Under the pieces are notes generated by a model that was not told the DNA's origin, searched no databases, and worked only from the letters and a program-made list of their open reading frames with translations. DNA of 64,000 nucleotides from Oryzomonas sp. Lineage in GTDB: Bacteria; Desulfobacterota; Desulfuromonadia; Geobacterales; Pseudopelobacteraceae. Positions 46,138 through 54,737 of the stretch are shown here, piece after piece. The stretch covers positions 62,001 to 126,000 of the forward strand of contig JARLHN010000042.1 of the NCBI GenBank assembly GCA_031292255.1, read 5' to 3'. Numbering within the stretch: the first letter of the stretch is position 1; every line of letters begins with the position of its first letter. Both the position numbers and the translations under genes were made by a program.

Positions 46138-47207
46138 TGCGGGAGCCTTGTCTGCAGGCGAGCCGGCCACGGCACCATAGAGTCCAGACGTACGTAGGCT
46201 ACGCCGGGCAACCCGACCTTGACCTGGGTGATATACTTTTTGAGCAGTTCCACGGGGATGTGCGCCCGAACGCGAAACATTAGTTTCTCGCGCTCAGTGG
46301 CCGTCTCCACGGTCTTTGGGGTAAACTGGGCCACATCGGCGACGAAAGTAGCTTTCGCTGGAATTACGTACTGGGGAGCGGCATCGAGTATCAGCCGCAC
46401 CTCGGTACCGAGCGCCACCCGTCCCGCCGCGGCCGTCGGCAGGAAAAAGGTCATGTAGACATCGCTCAGATCGACCAGATTCAACACCCGGCCGCCAGCG
46501 CCGACCACCTCGCCGGGCTGGGCAACCCGGTACTGCACCCGGCAATCGCGGGGAGACCTTAGTGCACTGTCCTTGATATCCGATTGAATGCGCTCCACGG
46601 CAGCCCGCGCCGCCTCGACAGCCGATTTTGCCGCGTCAATCTGGGTATGCGCCGATACAATGGCAGCCTCGGCGGCGGCGACCTGGGCGCGGGCCGAACT
46701 TTCTGTGGCGACGGAGCTTTGGAGTTGTGCCTTGTCGTCATCGGCCGCTTGTTGCGATATCGCCCCTCCCTTTGCAAGGCTCGACGAACGGGCCCAATGC
46801 TTCCGCGCGTTATCGAGTTCCGCCTCGCGCTGCCTAACCAGCGCCAACGCCGCTGCTTTCTCGCTTTCGCGCTGCGCCAGTTGACTATATGCCGTGGCAA
46901 CGAAATTTTGCGCCAGTTGCATCTGCGCCTTTGCCTGCCGGAGTTGGGCTTCAAGGGATTCGGTATCAATGACCGCCACAACCTGGCCGGCGGTGACGAA
47001 ATCCCCTTCTCGAACCAGAATATCTTTTATCCGGCCTGCTATCTTGGCGGCAACATCAATCTCTGTCGCCTCAATACGGCCGTTGCCGCTGACAAGCCCC
47101 CTGCCCTTGTCATTTCTGCCCAATTTCTGCCAGGCGGTTATTCCCAGGATACCGAGAATCAGAATACCTGCGATTCTGAGCGACCATTTCTTATGTTGTT
47201 CGGTCAT
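46134..47207 (-). CDS. yhiI: HlyD-family membrane fusion protein, YhiI-like
   Basis: A 357-residue periplasmic adaptor anchored by one N-terminal helix (about 9-27). A biotinyl-lipoyl half with [19 protein letters not shown], a long coiled-coil hairpin (about 80-215, Ala/Gln/Glu rich) and a beta-barrel with [20 protein letters not shown] follow. It should connect the ABC proteins encoded by the next two genes to an outer-membrane channel; no TolC-type gene is present. ATG 47207 has TAGGGAG upstream. First gene of the operon. Confidence 0.92.
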   Translation of the reverse strand: MTEQHKKWSLRIAGILILGILGITAWQKLGRNDKGRGLVSGNGRIEATEIDVAAKIAGRIKDILVREGDFVTAGQVVAVIDTESLEAQLRQAKAQMQLAQNFVATAYSQLAQRESEKAAALALVRQREAELDNARKHWARSSSLAKGGAISQQAADDDKAQLQSSVATESSARAQVAAAEAAIVSAHTQIDAAKSAVEAARAAVERIQSDIKDSALRSPRDCRVQYRVAQPGEVVGAGGRVLNLVDLSDVYMTFFLPTAAAGRVALGTEVRLILDAAPQYVIPAKATFVADVAQFTPKTVETATEREKLMFRVRAHIPVELLKKYITQVKVGLPGVAYVRLDSMVPWPARLQTRLPQ

Positions 47208-47372
47208 GGCGTTTCTCCCTAGTTCAAGGGTGCACACAGTGCCATTCGTTTCGCATCATCGCGCCCATTTGCAGCACCTCCTTCCAACATTTGGGTCCCC
47301 AAAAACCTGACTCACTTCAATATCCCCATTCCTCCTCCTATCGCCGATTGAAAAAAGAGAAAATGACCAGTT

Positions 47373-48143
47373 TCATTCAGTCGGCAGCACGAATCCATTT
47401 CTGAATAATGCCAAACAGGAATCAACGACGATTGGATCATAACTGCTCTCACGAGCCATTTTGATCTCCCGTAGAGCGAACTTGGTCCCTTTGCCGGGAC
47501 GGTAAGGACGATGAGACGACATCGATTCGACGACGTCGGCAACCCCCACTATGCGTGCCTCCAGGAGGATGTCGTCACCCGCCAGACCAACTGGATAACC
47601 GCTTCCGTCCAAACGTTCATGGTGCTGTTGGACAATCCGGGCAATGGGCCAGGGGAATTCGATTTCTTTTAAAATTTCGTAACCGGCTTGCGGATGTGTT
47701 TTTATCAGACCAAATTCTATATCCGTCAACTGCCCAGGCTTGCTCAACAGCTCGCTTGGAACATACAGCTTACCGATATCATGGATCATCGCCGCCGTTC
47801 GAAGACCTTTCATCCTGTCATCGTCGAAACCTCCCATCTCTCCGGCAATGGCGCACGCCAACTGAGCCACCCGCTGTTGGTGCCCCGCCGTATAGGGATC
47901 ACTTTTTTCTATTGCCGACGCCAAGGCATTAACCGTCTCGTCTACCACCCGGGTCACCTTCTCCAGACTGTTCATGAGTTTCGCTTCCAGTTTCATTTTT
48001 TCGGTGATGTCGTAGAGAACAGCCACGGTGCCGATGACATTGTTTTTCGCATCAAGCACCGGCGCAGTTGAATAACTGACTTGTATATCCGAACCGTCCT
48101 TCCTGGTAGCGCTTAACGGCATGGAAGTGAATACCTGCTTCAT
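47373..48143 (-). CDS. HD-GYP domain protein, severed from its PAS domain
   Basis: The readable part is a partial PAS end (ATRKDGSDIQVSYSTAPVL to VLYDITE, about 15-50) and a full HD-GYP domain: VNALASAIEKSDPYTAGHQQR, the HD pair in MIHDIGKLYVP, and QHHERLDGSGYPVGL. HD-GYP enzymes hydrolyse cyclic di-GMP. In the same frame, the stop TGA at 48177-48179 interrupts a longer open frame that reaches 48353 and encodes the start of the PAS domain. No good ribosome site precedes the ATG at 48143 or the TTG at 48146, so expression of this part is doubtful. It may be a nonsense-mutated pseudogene or a sequencing error. Confidence 0.7.
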   Translation of the reverse strand: MKQVFTSMPLSATRKDGSDIQVSYSTAPVLDAKNNVIGTVAVLYDITEKMKLEAKLMNSLEKVTRVVDETVNALASAIEKSDPYTAGHQQRVAQLACAIAGEMGGFDDDRMKGLRTAAMIHDIGKLYVPSELLSKPGQLTDIEFGLIKTHPQAGYEILKEIEFPWPIARIVQQHHERLDGSGYPVGLAGDDILLEARIVGVADVVESMSSHRPYRPGKGTKFALREIKMARESSYDPIVVDSCLALFRNGFVLPTE

Positions 48144-48176
48144 CAATGTCCGTTTGCGAAGCTCCTCGTATGTTTT

Positions 48177-48353
48177 TCAGGAATCCGCGGAAAGAACCTT
48201 GATTGACCTGCCAAGCACCTCGTCTTCCCGCCAGCCGGAAATTCCCTCAGCTGCCCTGTTCCATAACTGGACCTTCCCATCAAGATAATTCCAAGGGGCA
48301 AAGACTTGACAAACGCCAAAAAATAGTGGGCATTCATCCTTAGTAGAGAACAT
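48177..48353 (-). pseudogene. N-terminal PAS fragment of the split HD-GYP gene
   Basis: From ATG 48353, 58 codons read into a clear PAS start, LDGKVQLWNRAAEGISGWRE then DEVLGRSIKVLSADS, and end at TGA. The next codons, KTYEELRKRT, continue the same domain in the same frame and lead into the HD-GYP protein. So a single base change at 48177-48179 (TGA from, for example, CGA) would restore one 326-residue protein. Confidence 0.65.
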
Positions 48354-48356
48354 AAA

Positions 48357-48536
48357 TCAGTTACAGTCCCCACGCCAGCAACATGCTGATTGGCCACACT
48401 CGGTCGCTTTCCCGGTCCCGAAACAGGGGATGTTTCCCTCGTCGGTCTGGATTGCCCGGATAAGCTCACCCTTCTTCAAATTTCCTGTTTTCATTCCCAG
48501 CTTCCTGGCAATTTCCTTGATTTCCTGAAGTTTCAT
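48357..48536 (-). CDS. Small SAP/Rho-N-like protein with Cys-rich tail
   Basis: A 59-residue protein. Residues 1-30 form a SAP or Rho-N-terminal type helix-turn-helix (MKLQEIKEIARKLGMKTG, KKGELIRAIQ) that usually binds nucleic acid. The tail NIPCFGTG, then ECGQSACCWRGDC, has five Cys (38, 47, 52, 53, 58) and may bind zinc. The AAGGAGG ribosome site before ATG 48536 is close to ideal, which settles the start over a longer frame. I recall similar small proteins in Geobacter-type genomes, with no known role. Confidence 0.75.
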   Translation of the reverse strand: MKLQEIKEIARKLGMKTGNLKKGELIRAIQTDEGNIPCFGTGKATECGQSACCWRGDCN

Positions 48537-48681
48537 GGCAACTACCTCCTTTTGCATTTGAGTATGGTATGGCCCTTCTTCCGTGTTGCACTTTCCAAGA
48601 ATGTTACGTGGCAAACTGATCCAGTAACTCCTGACTAAATATGGAGAAGATGCCGCCATAAAAAACACCTTGGTGGCCTCA

Positions 48682-48822
48682 TCACTTGAACTTGTATTTG
48701 GTTAGCAGGTGAACAATATTTATGGGCCAGCCAGGCGGCGGCTCTTGGGACAAATGACATAGTGCCGCCATAATTGTTAGTATTGCTATGGCCCAATAAA
48801 GGGCAATTCTTGATGTTTTCAC
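48682..48822 (-). CDS. 46-residue single-helix microprotein
   Basis: A GTG at 48822 preceded by AGAGAGGGAA begins a 46-codon frame: a basic start (KTSR), one membrane helix ALYWAIAILTIMAALCHL, then a Pro-rich SQEPPPGWP and a basic tail KYKFK. The ribosome site, hydrophobic profile and stop position fit a real small membrane protein. It is between the PagL and SAP-like genes and on their strand. Too short for normal gene calls; function unknown. Confidence 0.5.
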   Translation of the reverse strand: MKTSRIALYWAIAILTIMAALCHLSQEPPPGWPINIVHLLTKYKFK

Positions 48823-49131
48823 GATGTTCCCTCTCTGTTTCCTTACGATAGCATTCCTATCAATCTCAATTCCCGGACGACCCAGTCAGATTTTACTTCA
48901 GGCGACACTGCCGCCATCTCCACCTTAGGGAACATTTATCGATACGTCGCTGGCCATGTCGTGACAGACGTATGGAACTGTCATGAATACCTAATTTCAT
49001 CTTAGTGGTATGTTGCCATCGCAGTTCCCTAATGAGATTATCACGTCTGCACATTGAGATTTATTTGATTCCGACTTGTCATATATTTAATCAACTTCAA
49101 CTGCACAGGCATTCTCAAAGTGCCTTGGCCG
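48823..49131. other. 309-bp gap between the 46-residue gene and pagL
   Basis: No confident gene. A 30-codon frame on the minus strand (48843-48935) has no ribosome site. The remainder is AT-rich without clear hairpins or promoters. Confidence 0.35.
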
Positions 49132-49716
49132 TTAAAAATGCCAACTTACCCCAATCATATGCATATCGACCCCAGGATTGGGGGTGTTGCTGGTGTATAA
49201 AATGCGATTGTTCGACAAATGCTGTAAGCGATATCCTACTCCCAGTCTGCTGGTAAAACGGTAGGAAACCCCCATATACGCACCCCACATGAGGATACTC
49301 CCGAAGTCCTGTCGGCCGAATTGGCGCCTATCCAAAAGGTTGAGGTTACCACCCGCCTCCAGTGCGATGCCGTTTCCCGGCTTGTTGAAGGCGAGACCTG
49401 TTCCCAATGAGCCGATAAAGCCGGTTTCATTGCCGCCAACAAGGGCACCGGCGGATGTCTCAAGCTGGGGTGCCAAGCCCCACCCCGAAGACAGTCGCCA
49501 GTCCCAGGGCAACTCATATACCGCAAAGGCTTCGTAGAGATGAAAATATTCATGCTTCGGTCCGGCCTGAACACCAAAGCGCCCACCAACTTCCTGCCAG
49601 CCCCCCTCCGCTGCCGTACCTGTCAGGGGCAAAAATAGCTGAAGCATCAGGATGGTCGTAATGAACATCAATGCTTTTTTACGCATGGGTGATGTGGGAA
49701 CGAATTTGTAGTTCAT
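49132..49716 (-). CDS. pagL: PagL-type lipid A 3-O-deacylase
   Basis: A 194-residue outer-membrane barrel. The signal sequence includes MLQLFLPLTGTAA (about 24-36). The PagL active-site motif is visible as YRLQHLSNNRI, with His166 and Ser168, followed by NPGVD (Asp184 as possible acid) and a terminal SWHF ending in Phe. PagL removes the 3-O acyl chain from lipid A, changing endotoxin and membrane stability. ATG 49716 has GGAGAG upstream. Its neighbour upstream is an ArnT-like gene, and together they form a lipid-A remodelling locus. Confidence 0.82.
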   Translation of the reverse strand: MNYKFVPTSPMRKKALMFITTILMLQLFLPLTGTAAEGGWQEVGGRFGVQAGPKHEYFHLYEAFAVYELPWDWRLSSGWGLAPQLETSAGALVGGNETGFIGSLGTGLAFNKPGNGIALEAGGNLNLLDRRQFGRQDFGSILMWGAYMGVSYRFTSRLGVGYRLQHLSNNRILYTSNTPNPGVDMHMIGVSWHF

Positions 49717-49770
49717 AGGATTCTCTCCGGTATCAAAGCGCCGGTCGCGTAGCAAAATCCCCCGACTGCT

Positions 49771-49905
49771 TTAAAGTCTTTTCAGCCTTTGCCACATTTC
49801 CAGATACGTAGTCAAAGCCAGTTGATACAGTTCATAATTGCGCTTCGTGCGATAACCAGTTGGGAGTATGTCAACTTGTTGGTTAGTGCTACTCAGAATA
49901 TTCAT
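49771..49905 (-). CDS. Possible 44-residue soluble microprotein
   Basis: ATG 49905 opens a 44-codon frame with plausible protein composition: NQQVDILPTGYRTKRNYELY, then QLALTTYLEMWQRLKRL, likely a C-terminal amphipathic helix. The ribosome site is poor (AAGTATAAG). It lies between the 35-residue microprotein and pagL, same strand. Unknown; could be chance. Confidence 0.35.
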   Translation of the reverse strand: MNILSSTNQQVDILPTGYRTKRNYELYQLALTTYLEMWQRLKRL

Positions 49906-49955
49906 TAAACTTATACTTGATTGAGTACCAACATACCTGCCAATCAGTTATGGCC

Positions 49956-50063
49956 TCACGAGTTATTCTTCTGTTTGTTGATAATGCAGAGACATATCAC
50001 TATAACTCCTGCCAAACTGCTCACGAGAAACCCACACGAAAAAGCAATCCACACAGAATTCAT
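49956..50063 (-). CDS. 35-residue single-helix microprotein downstream of the arnT-like gene
   Basis: ATG 50063 is preceded by GGAGAAAGACAA, a good ribosome site. The product is nearly all one helix, VWIAFSCGFLVSSLAGVIVI, followed by CLCIINKQKNNS. The layout (short N-terminus, helix, Cys pair, basic/polar tail) resembles the DUF3789-type short membrane peptides. It begins 63 bp after the ArnT-like gene's stop and could be co-transcribed with it. Role unknown; a regulator or stabiliser of the glycosyltransferase is one option. Confidence 0.55.
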   Translation of the reverse strand: MNSVWIAFSCGFLVSSLAGVIVICLCIINKQKNNS

Positions 50064-50126
50064 TTGTCTTTCTCCGCTTCGTTAGTTGGAAATAAACCTC
50101 CTCCGGCTTATGAGCCAAAAGTTGTA

Positions 50127-51899
50127 TTAGTTTTTCAACCGCTTCGTAGTTTGCGGCCAAGAGCCTTCTGTCGTGGCTCTGTTGCAAATCAGCATCTTTT
50201 TGCCTTTGGAGCCGAGAACCGAGGCAGTGGGGACGAGTCGGGGGGCAAGCCGATCGTAGTCCGCTCGTTTAAGCAACACGACAACCGGTTGCCCTCCCTG
50301 CCACAGCCGCATGAAATCGGATTCCTCAATAAACCAGGCAAACTGGTTCCCCTGTCTGCTCCCAAACTCCAGTTCGCCCCTGTCTCCCACGACCACCACC
50401 CGTTTTCCGGTGTAAAACGGTAAAGACTGTTCATAGCCGAATGAGACCAGGCAACCATCAGGTGGTGCGAACCGTCTCGCCTTCGCTGCAAGCTCTTTTG
50501 ACGATTTCTTGAGTTCGATACCTTCCATGAATACCTGAAGCCCTATTGTCGCAAGGAAATAGGAGCCGAGACAAAGACCGGCAAACAACATCAGGACATC
50601 CCTTTTCCGGTCGGCTAGCCAAGTCACTACTCCCATGACCGCTGTCATGCCAGCCACAATTGTGCCCCCAACCGGCGAGAGGATCGGCTGTTTCGTCAAC
50701 AGAGAGCTCCCCGGATGCACCAGGCCCGCCCCAGTTAGAAGCGGCGCAAGCTCCTGTACATGAGGATAGATTATTGCCGCTTCAGCCATCAAAATCAGGA
50801 ACACTGCAAGTATGGCGTTTTCCGGTCCAAACAAGCGCCTTTGTTCCAGATCCATCGCATCGGAGAACATCTTGCCCGTCAGAATGGCCAGCGGCGGAAA
50901 TGCCGGGAGAATGTACGGGATCAGTTTGGAATGGGACCCGGAAAAAAAGAGGAAGATGAATGAGGCCCAGGCAAGCAGAAACACCAGTCGGTCACCGCCC
51001 GGATGTCGCCGCTCGCCCCAAGCCCGCGCCACGGCACGCAGGACGTACAATGACCAGGGGAACATGGTCGCCAGTAAAACGGGAATAAAGAACCAGAAGG
51101 GATGATAATGGCCATGGATCTTGGTGAGAAAGCGCTCCAAGTGTTCATGGATAAAGAAAAAACGGGCAAACTCGGGATTACGCGACGAAACCAGCGCAAA
51201 CCAGGGGACCGACACAGTCAGGAAAAGCCCGATGCCGCCGGTCAGACGCATCTCTTTCAGCAGGTGCCAACGGCGGGTAGTTGCGAGATAGATGGCAATA
51301 ATACCCGCGGGAAGGACAATCCCTATCAGACCCTTGGTAAGCACGGCCAAAGCCGAGAACAGGAAAAATGAATAATAGTAGCTCCCTTTGTGCCGCCCGC
51401 GGTCATTGACAGCAATAATGAAAGAGCACAGGGCCGCCGACAGGCAAAAGGTCAACGTCATGTCGGTCAGGTTGATGCGGGACTGGGCGAGGAATCCGAT
51501 GGAGGTTCCCAGGATGAAGGCAGAAAACAGCCCTTCGCGCCTGCCGAACAGTTTGCAGCCGGTGTGGTAGACAAGCAGCACGGTCAAAAGCCCCGCCAGT
51601 GTACCGGTAAGTCGGGCGGCGAACTCATTCAACCCAAAAAGTTTGAAGGAGAGGGCATTCAGCCAGTAGTGCAGGGGCGGTTTTTCGAAGTAGTTGACGT
51701 AGTTAAGCGTTGGGGTAATAAAGTCGCCCTTTTCCAGCATCTCACGGGGGATTTCCGAGTAACGCCCTTCGTCCGGCTCGATCAGTCCGGCATGGCCCAG
51801 AAAGAGAAAGAAGGCCCCGCCAAACAAGACCAATAGTATTAGCATGTCACGCCATGCCGGATAGTCATGGGGGGAGAAGTAGGCTTTGAAGTCTTTCAT
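50127..51899 (-). CDS. ArnT-like integral membrane glycosyltransferase, copy 2
   Basis: A 590-residue GT-C glycosyltransferase, roughly 75% identical by eye to the copy at 6788-8518 over nearly its whole length. The catalytic loop EPDEGRYSEIPREML and FEKPPLHYWLNAL are unchanged, and the last residues extend 14 beyond copy 1. ATG 51899 aligns with copy 1 and has AGAGG at good spacing; an ATG three codons upstream would overlap that site. It sits upstream of pagL, which supports lipid A as acceptor. Two intact copies suggest either different acceptors or regulated redundancy. Confidence 0.9.
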   Translation of the reverse strand: MKDFKAYFSPHDYPAWRDMLILLVLFGGAFFLFLGHAGLIEPDEGRYSEIPREMLEKGDFITPTLNYVNYFEKPPLHYWLNALSFKLFGLNEFAARLTGTLAGLLTVLLVYHTGCKLFGRREGLFSAFILGTSIGFLAQSRINLTDMTLTFCLSAALCSFIIAVNDRGRHKGSYYYSFFLFSALAVLTKGLIGIVLPAGIIAIYLATTRRWHLLKEMRLTGGIGLFLTVSVPWFALVSSRNPEFARFFFIHEHLERFLTKIHGHYHPFWFFIPVLLATMFPWSLYVLRAVARAWGERRHPGGDRLVFLLAWASFIFLFFSGSHSKLIPYILPAFPPLAILTGKMFSDAMDLEQRRLFGPENAILAVFLILMAEAAIIYPHVQELAPLLTGAGLVHPGSSLLTKQPILSPVGGTIVAGMTAVMGVVTWLADRKRDVLMLFAGLCLGSYFLATIGLQVFMEGIELKKSSKELAAKARRFAPPDGCLVSFGYEQSLPFYTGKRVVVVGDRGELEFGSRQGNQFAWFIEESDFMRLWQGGQPVVVLLKRADYDRLAPRLVPTASVLGSKGKKMLICNRATTEGSWPQTTKRLKN

Positions 51900-52051
51900 G
51901 ACAGACATCCTCTTGAGGAAAAATTGCCATATTTAATTTTAAACAATCTAGTTATCATTTTATTTAATTGATTTTAAATAAGTAAATTGTGGCACTTAGT
52001 TAAAAACGGCAAGGTAGCCCAAATTACGATGAAAACATTTTAAGGTCCGCT

Positions 52052-52672
52052 TCAAAAACGCACGGCGACCTCCAAAGCTTTTTTGATCTCATTGTTAATA
52101 TTGTCTCTGGTTTCTTCAGATGTCGAGTTACTCTTTCCGACAGTCATGACCTCGAATTTTTCAATTCCCGTTAACCGCATGGCAGATTTGATATATGCCA
52201 CACTAAGTGTTTCCTTCTCCTCGGAATCAAATCCGTCTACAAAGTAAATCAAAAGGCATTTCCTGCCCTGGTTTTTCAATATGATGTCAGTATATCGATA
52301 GATGTTGCTGGCGACACAGATTGTATCCATGTACATCCTGAGCTCAAGAGGAAACCCCAGATTCCATGTCGTCGTCACAAACACATACTTGTCGGCTGCT
52401 ATGAATTGATCGATAAGCTTCATAATACGACCAATTTTGCGCTGTTCATCTGGCGCAAGGGCCGCCAAATGGTGACCGTTGTGCATTTTTTCCATACCCC
52501 TCATGACATCGGCGTCGCTATGCTGGATATTGTCGCGGTAGAGGTCGAGCATATAAACCTCATCTGAGGGGTTGCAATTAATGTATTCGTACAGAAACTC
52601 AGAACCAATCTTCAGGCAACGAGATTCGTTGACCGGTTTCAGGTCACAGGTTACATAAAGTAAATTCGCCAT
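52052..52672 (-). CDS. azoR: FMN-dependent azoreductase/NAD(P)H dehydrogenase-like flavoprotein
   Basis: A 206-residue flavodoxin-fold protein of the AzoR/AcpD group. The N-terminal YVTCDLKPVNESRCLKIG is the FMN phosphate region in altered form (usual SPR/S is replaced), with FVTTTWNLGFPLELRMYMD and the C-terminal LIYFVDG segment matching the fold. It probably reduces quinones, azo compounds or other electrophiles with NAD(P)H. The start follows AGGAGGTG. A -24/-12 promoter lies just upstream and a sigma-54 activator gene is divergent, so expression is probably stress- or substrate-induced. Confidence 0.82.
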   Translation of the reverse strand: MANLLYVTCDLKPVNESRCLKIGSEFLYEYINCNPSDEVYMLDLYRDNIQHSDADVMRGMEKMHNGHHLAALAPDEQRKIGRIMKLIDQFIAADKYVFVTTTWNLGFPLELRMYMDTICVASNIYRYTDIILKNQGRKCLLIYFVDGFDSEEKETLSVAYIKSAMRLTGIEKFEVMTVGKSNSTSEETRDNINNEIKKALEVAVRF

Positions 52673-52698
52673 TCGATTTCACCTCCTGATTATTTCTT

Positions 52699-52715
52699 AG
52701 CCATATTCATGCCAA
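52699..52715 (-). promoter_or_regulatory. Sigma-54 (-24/-12) promoter of the azoR-like gene
   Basis: Minus strand TTGGCATGAATATGGCT: the GG and GC dinucleotides are exactly 12 bp apart as sigma-54 needs. Predicted start near 52688, one base before the AGGAGGTG ribosome site, giving a 5' leader of about 16 nt. Confidence 0.75.
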
Positions 52716-52770
52716 TTAAAATATTGATAAATAACAGTATGTTATAAAAACATCTTGTCATTTATTAAAC

Positions 52771-52821
52771 ATTTGGTGATTATTTGTTAAATATTTGGTG
52801 AAAATGTTAAAATTCACCAAA
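52771..52821. promoter_or_regulatory. Activator-binding site cluster (TTTGGTGA repeats)
   Basis: ATTTGGTGA occurs at 52771-52779 and 52793-52801, 22 bp apart (two helical turns). The second forms a perfect 9-bp inverted repeat, TTTGGTGAA/TTCACCAAA, with 52813-52821 across a 10-bp spacer. Located about 85-135 bp upstream of the azoR promoter and 50-100 bp upstream of the regulator gene, it fits an enhancer that could also autoregulate the activator. Confidence 0.7.
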
Positions 52822-52872
52822 AATTTTGATACTGACCGGTATTTGAACTAAGAAACAGGGGGCTTGTGCTCA

Positions 52873-54405
52873 ATGATTGATAAAAATGTGTTCTTCAGGG
52901 AAGTGACGATAAGAATATGCAGCAGCCTTCAGATAAAAACCGCCCTTAACAATGCATTTGAATATTTGAGACGGCATATACCGATAGATAACCTCAGTCT
53001 TCACATTCGCGACACCGATCTTGCAGCCATTAGAAGCATCGCTCAGGTCACAGCCGGAAAAGAGGAGTTCATTGATGAAATCATTCCTGTTCCTAGCGAT
53101 CTTTGGGCTAAGGTCCAGTTATGGGAAAGGCGCAAACCTACCATTATTTATCCGGATGAGGATGAACTCGTTCGAAGACTCGCTCGATTTATAAAACTCG
53201 AAGAAAATTCAGTGATTCATATACCACTCTGGGTCGAGGACGAATTATTGGGAGGTTTGTCTCTTCGGGCCAGGGGCGTGGGGATATATGATTTGTCCCA
53301 TGTCGAATTGCTTGCCACCGCTGCTGAACCCTTTGCTATTGCCTTGGCCAACGCTTTGGCCCACGAAAAGCTTTTAAAATATCGGGACCTTCTTCTCGAC
53401 GACAACCGCTTTCTGAGTAAAGAACTTTTCTCCGATACGATCGAGGAAATTATTGGTGAAAATTCGGGGTTGCAAAGTGTGATGGAAATGGCTAGACAGG
53501 TGGCGCCGCTGGACAATTCTGTGCTGCTCTTGGGAGAAACGGGGACGGGGAAAGAGGTGATTGCCAACATGATTCACTTCACGTCGCCGCGTAAGGACGG
53601 GCCATTCATAAAAGTAAACTGCGGTGCAATTCCGGAAGGCCTCATCGACAGTGAGTTGTTCGGTCATGAAAAGGGGGCGTTCACCGGAGCTGTGACCGAG
53701 AAGCGCGGCCGATTCGAACGAGCTGACGGCGGGACTATTTTTCTGGACGAGATTGGAGAACTGCCACTTCAAGCCCAAGTTCGTTTACTGCGCGTAATTC
53801 AAAACCATGAGATAGAGCGGGTCGGCGGCAGCAAAATGGTTCCGGTGAATATAAGGGTGATAGCGGCCACTCACCGCAATCTGGAAAACATGGTTTCTCA
53901 TAACCAGTTTCGCGAAGATCTCTGGTATCGCTTGAATACCTTTCCTATAGTCATTCCACCGTTACGGCATAGGAAGGAGGATATCCCCGCGTTAACCCGT
54001 TATTTGGTCGCGCGGAAAAGCAAGGAGTTAAAAATTGTCATGCCGCCGGCTATTGCGCCGGGCGCCTTGCAACGCCTAATGAATTATGCATGGCCTGGAA
54101 ATGTTCGCGAACTGGAAAATTTGGTGGAAAGAGAACTGATAAGGTACCGAGGAGGCCAACTTTTATTCGATTCTGAAATTCTCGTCAATCACAACAACGA
54201 ACCCCACAACATCCACGAAGGTAGTAGTCCGCATGCTCCACTAAAACTTAACGAATTAATGTCGTTGCACATCACTAAAGTTCTAGAAATGGCCAAGGGG
54301 AAGATTTACGGCCCCGGTGGTGCGGCGGAAATGCTTGGCATTGAACCGAATACCTTAAGGGCTCGCATGGACAAGCTTGGCATTAAATACCGACGAAAAT
54401 CATAA
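52873..54405 (+). CDS. Sigma-54-dependent activator with GAF domain
   Basis: A 510-residue enhancer-binding protein. An N-terminal GAF-type sensor (about 1-165), an AAA+ domain (about 190-420) with Walker A GETGTGK (221-227), GAFTGA (268-273) that contacts sigma-54, [13 protein letters not shown] and the [13 protein letters not shown] segment, and a C-terminal helix-turn-helix ([20 protein letters not shown]). This is FhlA/NorR-like architecture. The ATG at 52873 has AGGGGG about 10 bp upstream; a TTG three codons earlier would sit too close. It is divergent from the azoR-like gene and probably activates it. The ligand of the GAF domain is unknown. Confidence 0.93.
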   Translation: MIDKNVFFREVTIRICSSLQIKTALNNAFEYLRRHIPIDNLSLHIRDTDLAAIRSIAQVTAGKEEFIDEIIPVPSDLWAKVQLWERRKPTIIYPDEDELVRRLARFIKLEENSVIHIPLWVEDELLGGLSLRARGVGIYDLSHVELLATAAEPFAIALANALAHEKLLKYRDLLLDDNRFLSKELFSDTIEEIIGENSGLQSVMEMARQVAPLDNSVLLLGETGTGKEVIANMIHFTSPRKDGPFIKVNCGAIPEGLIDSELFGHEKGAFTGAVTEKRGRFERADGGTIFLDEIGELPLQAQVRLLRVIQNHEIERVGGSKMVPVNIRVIAATHRNLENMVSHNQFREDLWYRLNTFPIVIPPLRHRKEDIPALTRYLVARKSKELKIVMPPAIAPGALQRLMNYAWPGNVRELENLVERELIRYRGGQLLFDSEILVNHNNEPHNIHEGSSPHAPLKLNELMSLHITKVLEMAKGKIYGPGGAAEMLGIEPNTLRARMDKLGIKYRRKS

Positions 54406-54434
54406 ATTTCTTGTATGGCAAAAGGCACAAAAAA

Positions 54435-54461
54435 GCCCCCGGGGAAATGATCCCCGGAGGC
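54435..54461 (-). terminator. Intrinsic terminator after the DUF1858 gene
   Basis: An 11-bp stem (one mismatch), GCCCCCGGGGA with TCCCCGGAGGC, 5-nt loop, followed on the minus strand by six T. It sits between the convergent regulator and DUF1858 genes and ends the greA-side transcript. Confidence 0.88.
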
Positions 54462-54489
54462 AGGGTAAAGCAGGCGGACAGCCGGAAAA

Positions 54490-54690
54490 TCAGGCAATGG
54501 CCGCGTTGAGGTCCTTCACCAGCGCCTCCACATCGATACCGTGAGCTTTTGCCCCCTGTTCGAGGCTTTCATTCTGGGCTCCCATGCAACCGACACATCC
54601 AAGGTTGTACTTCTGAAACACCGAAACCGCGGCGGGATGCATGCGCATAACTTCAAAAAATGTCATATTCTTGGTGATATTATCTGCCAT
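54490..54690 (-). CDS. DUF1858 domain protein
   Basis: A 66-residue protein, almost entirely one DUF1858 domain: FFEVMRMHPAAVSVFQKYNL followed by GCVGCMGAQNESLEQGAKAH. The CxxC (VGC-type) pair is the family's hallmark and could be redox-active or metal-binding. ATG 54690 has GAAGGCAACC upstream. The long frame upstream of it runs through a repeat element and is not coding. It follows greA by 165 bp on the same strand. Confidence 0.85.
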   Translation of the reverse strand: MADNITKNMTFFEVMRMHPAAVSVFQKYNLGCVGCMGAQNESLEQGAKAHGIDVEALVKDLNAAIA

Positions 54691-54737
54691 GGTTGCCTTC
54701 TTCCCTGAAGGGGTACACCCTTCCATCTTATTCCAGT

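Noticed and set aside
48843-48935. 30-codon frame on the minus strand upstream of the 46-residue gene
   Set aside because: No ribosome site and no clear protein character; left as intergenic.
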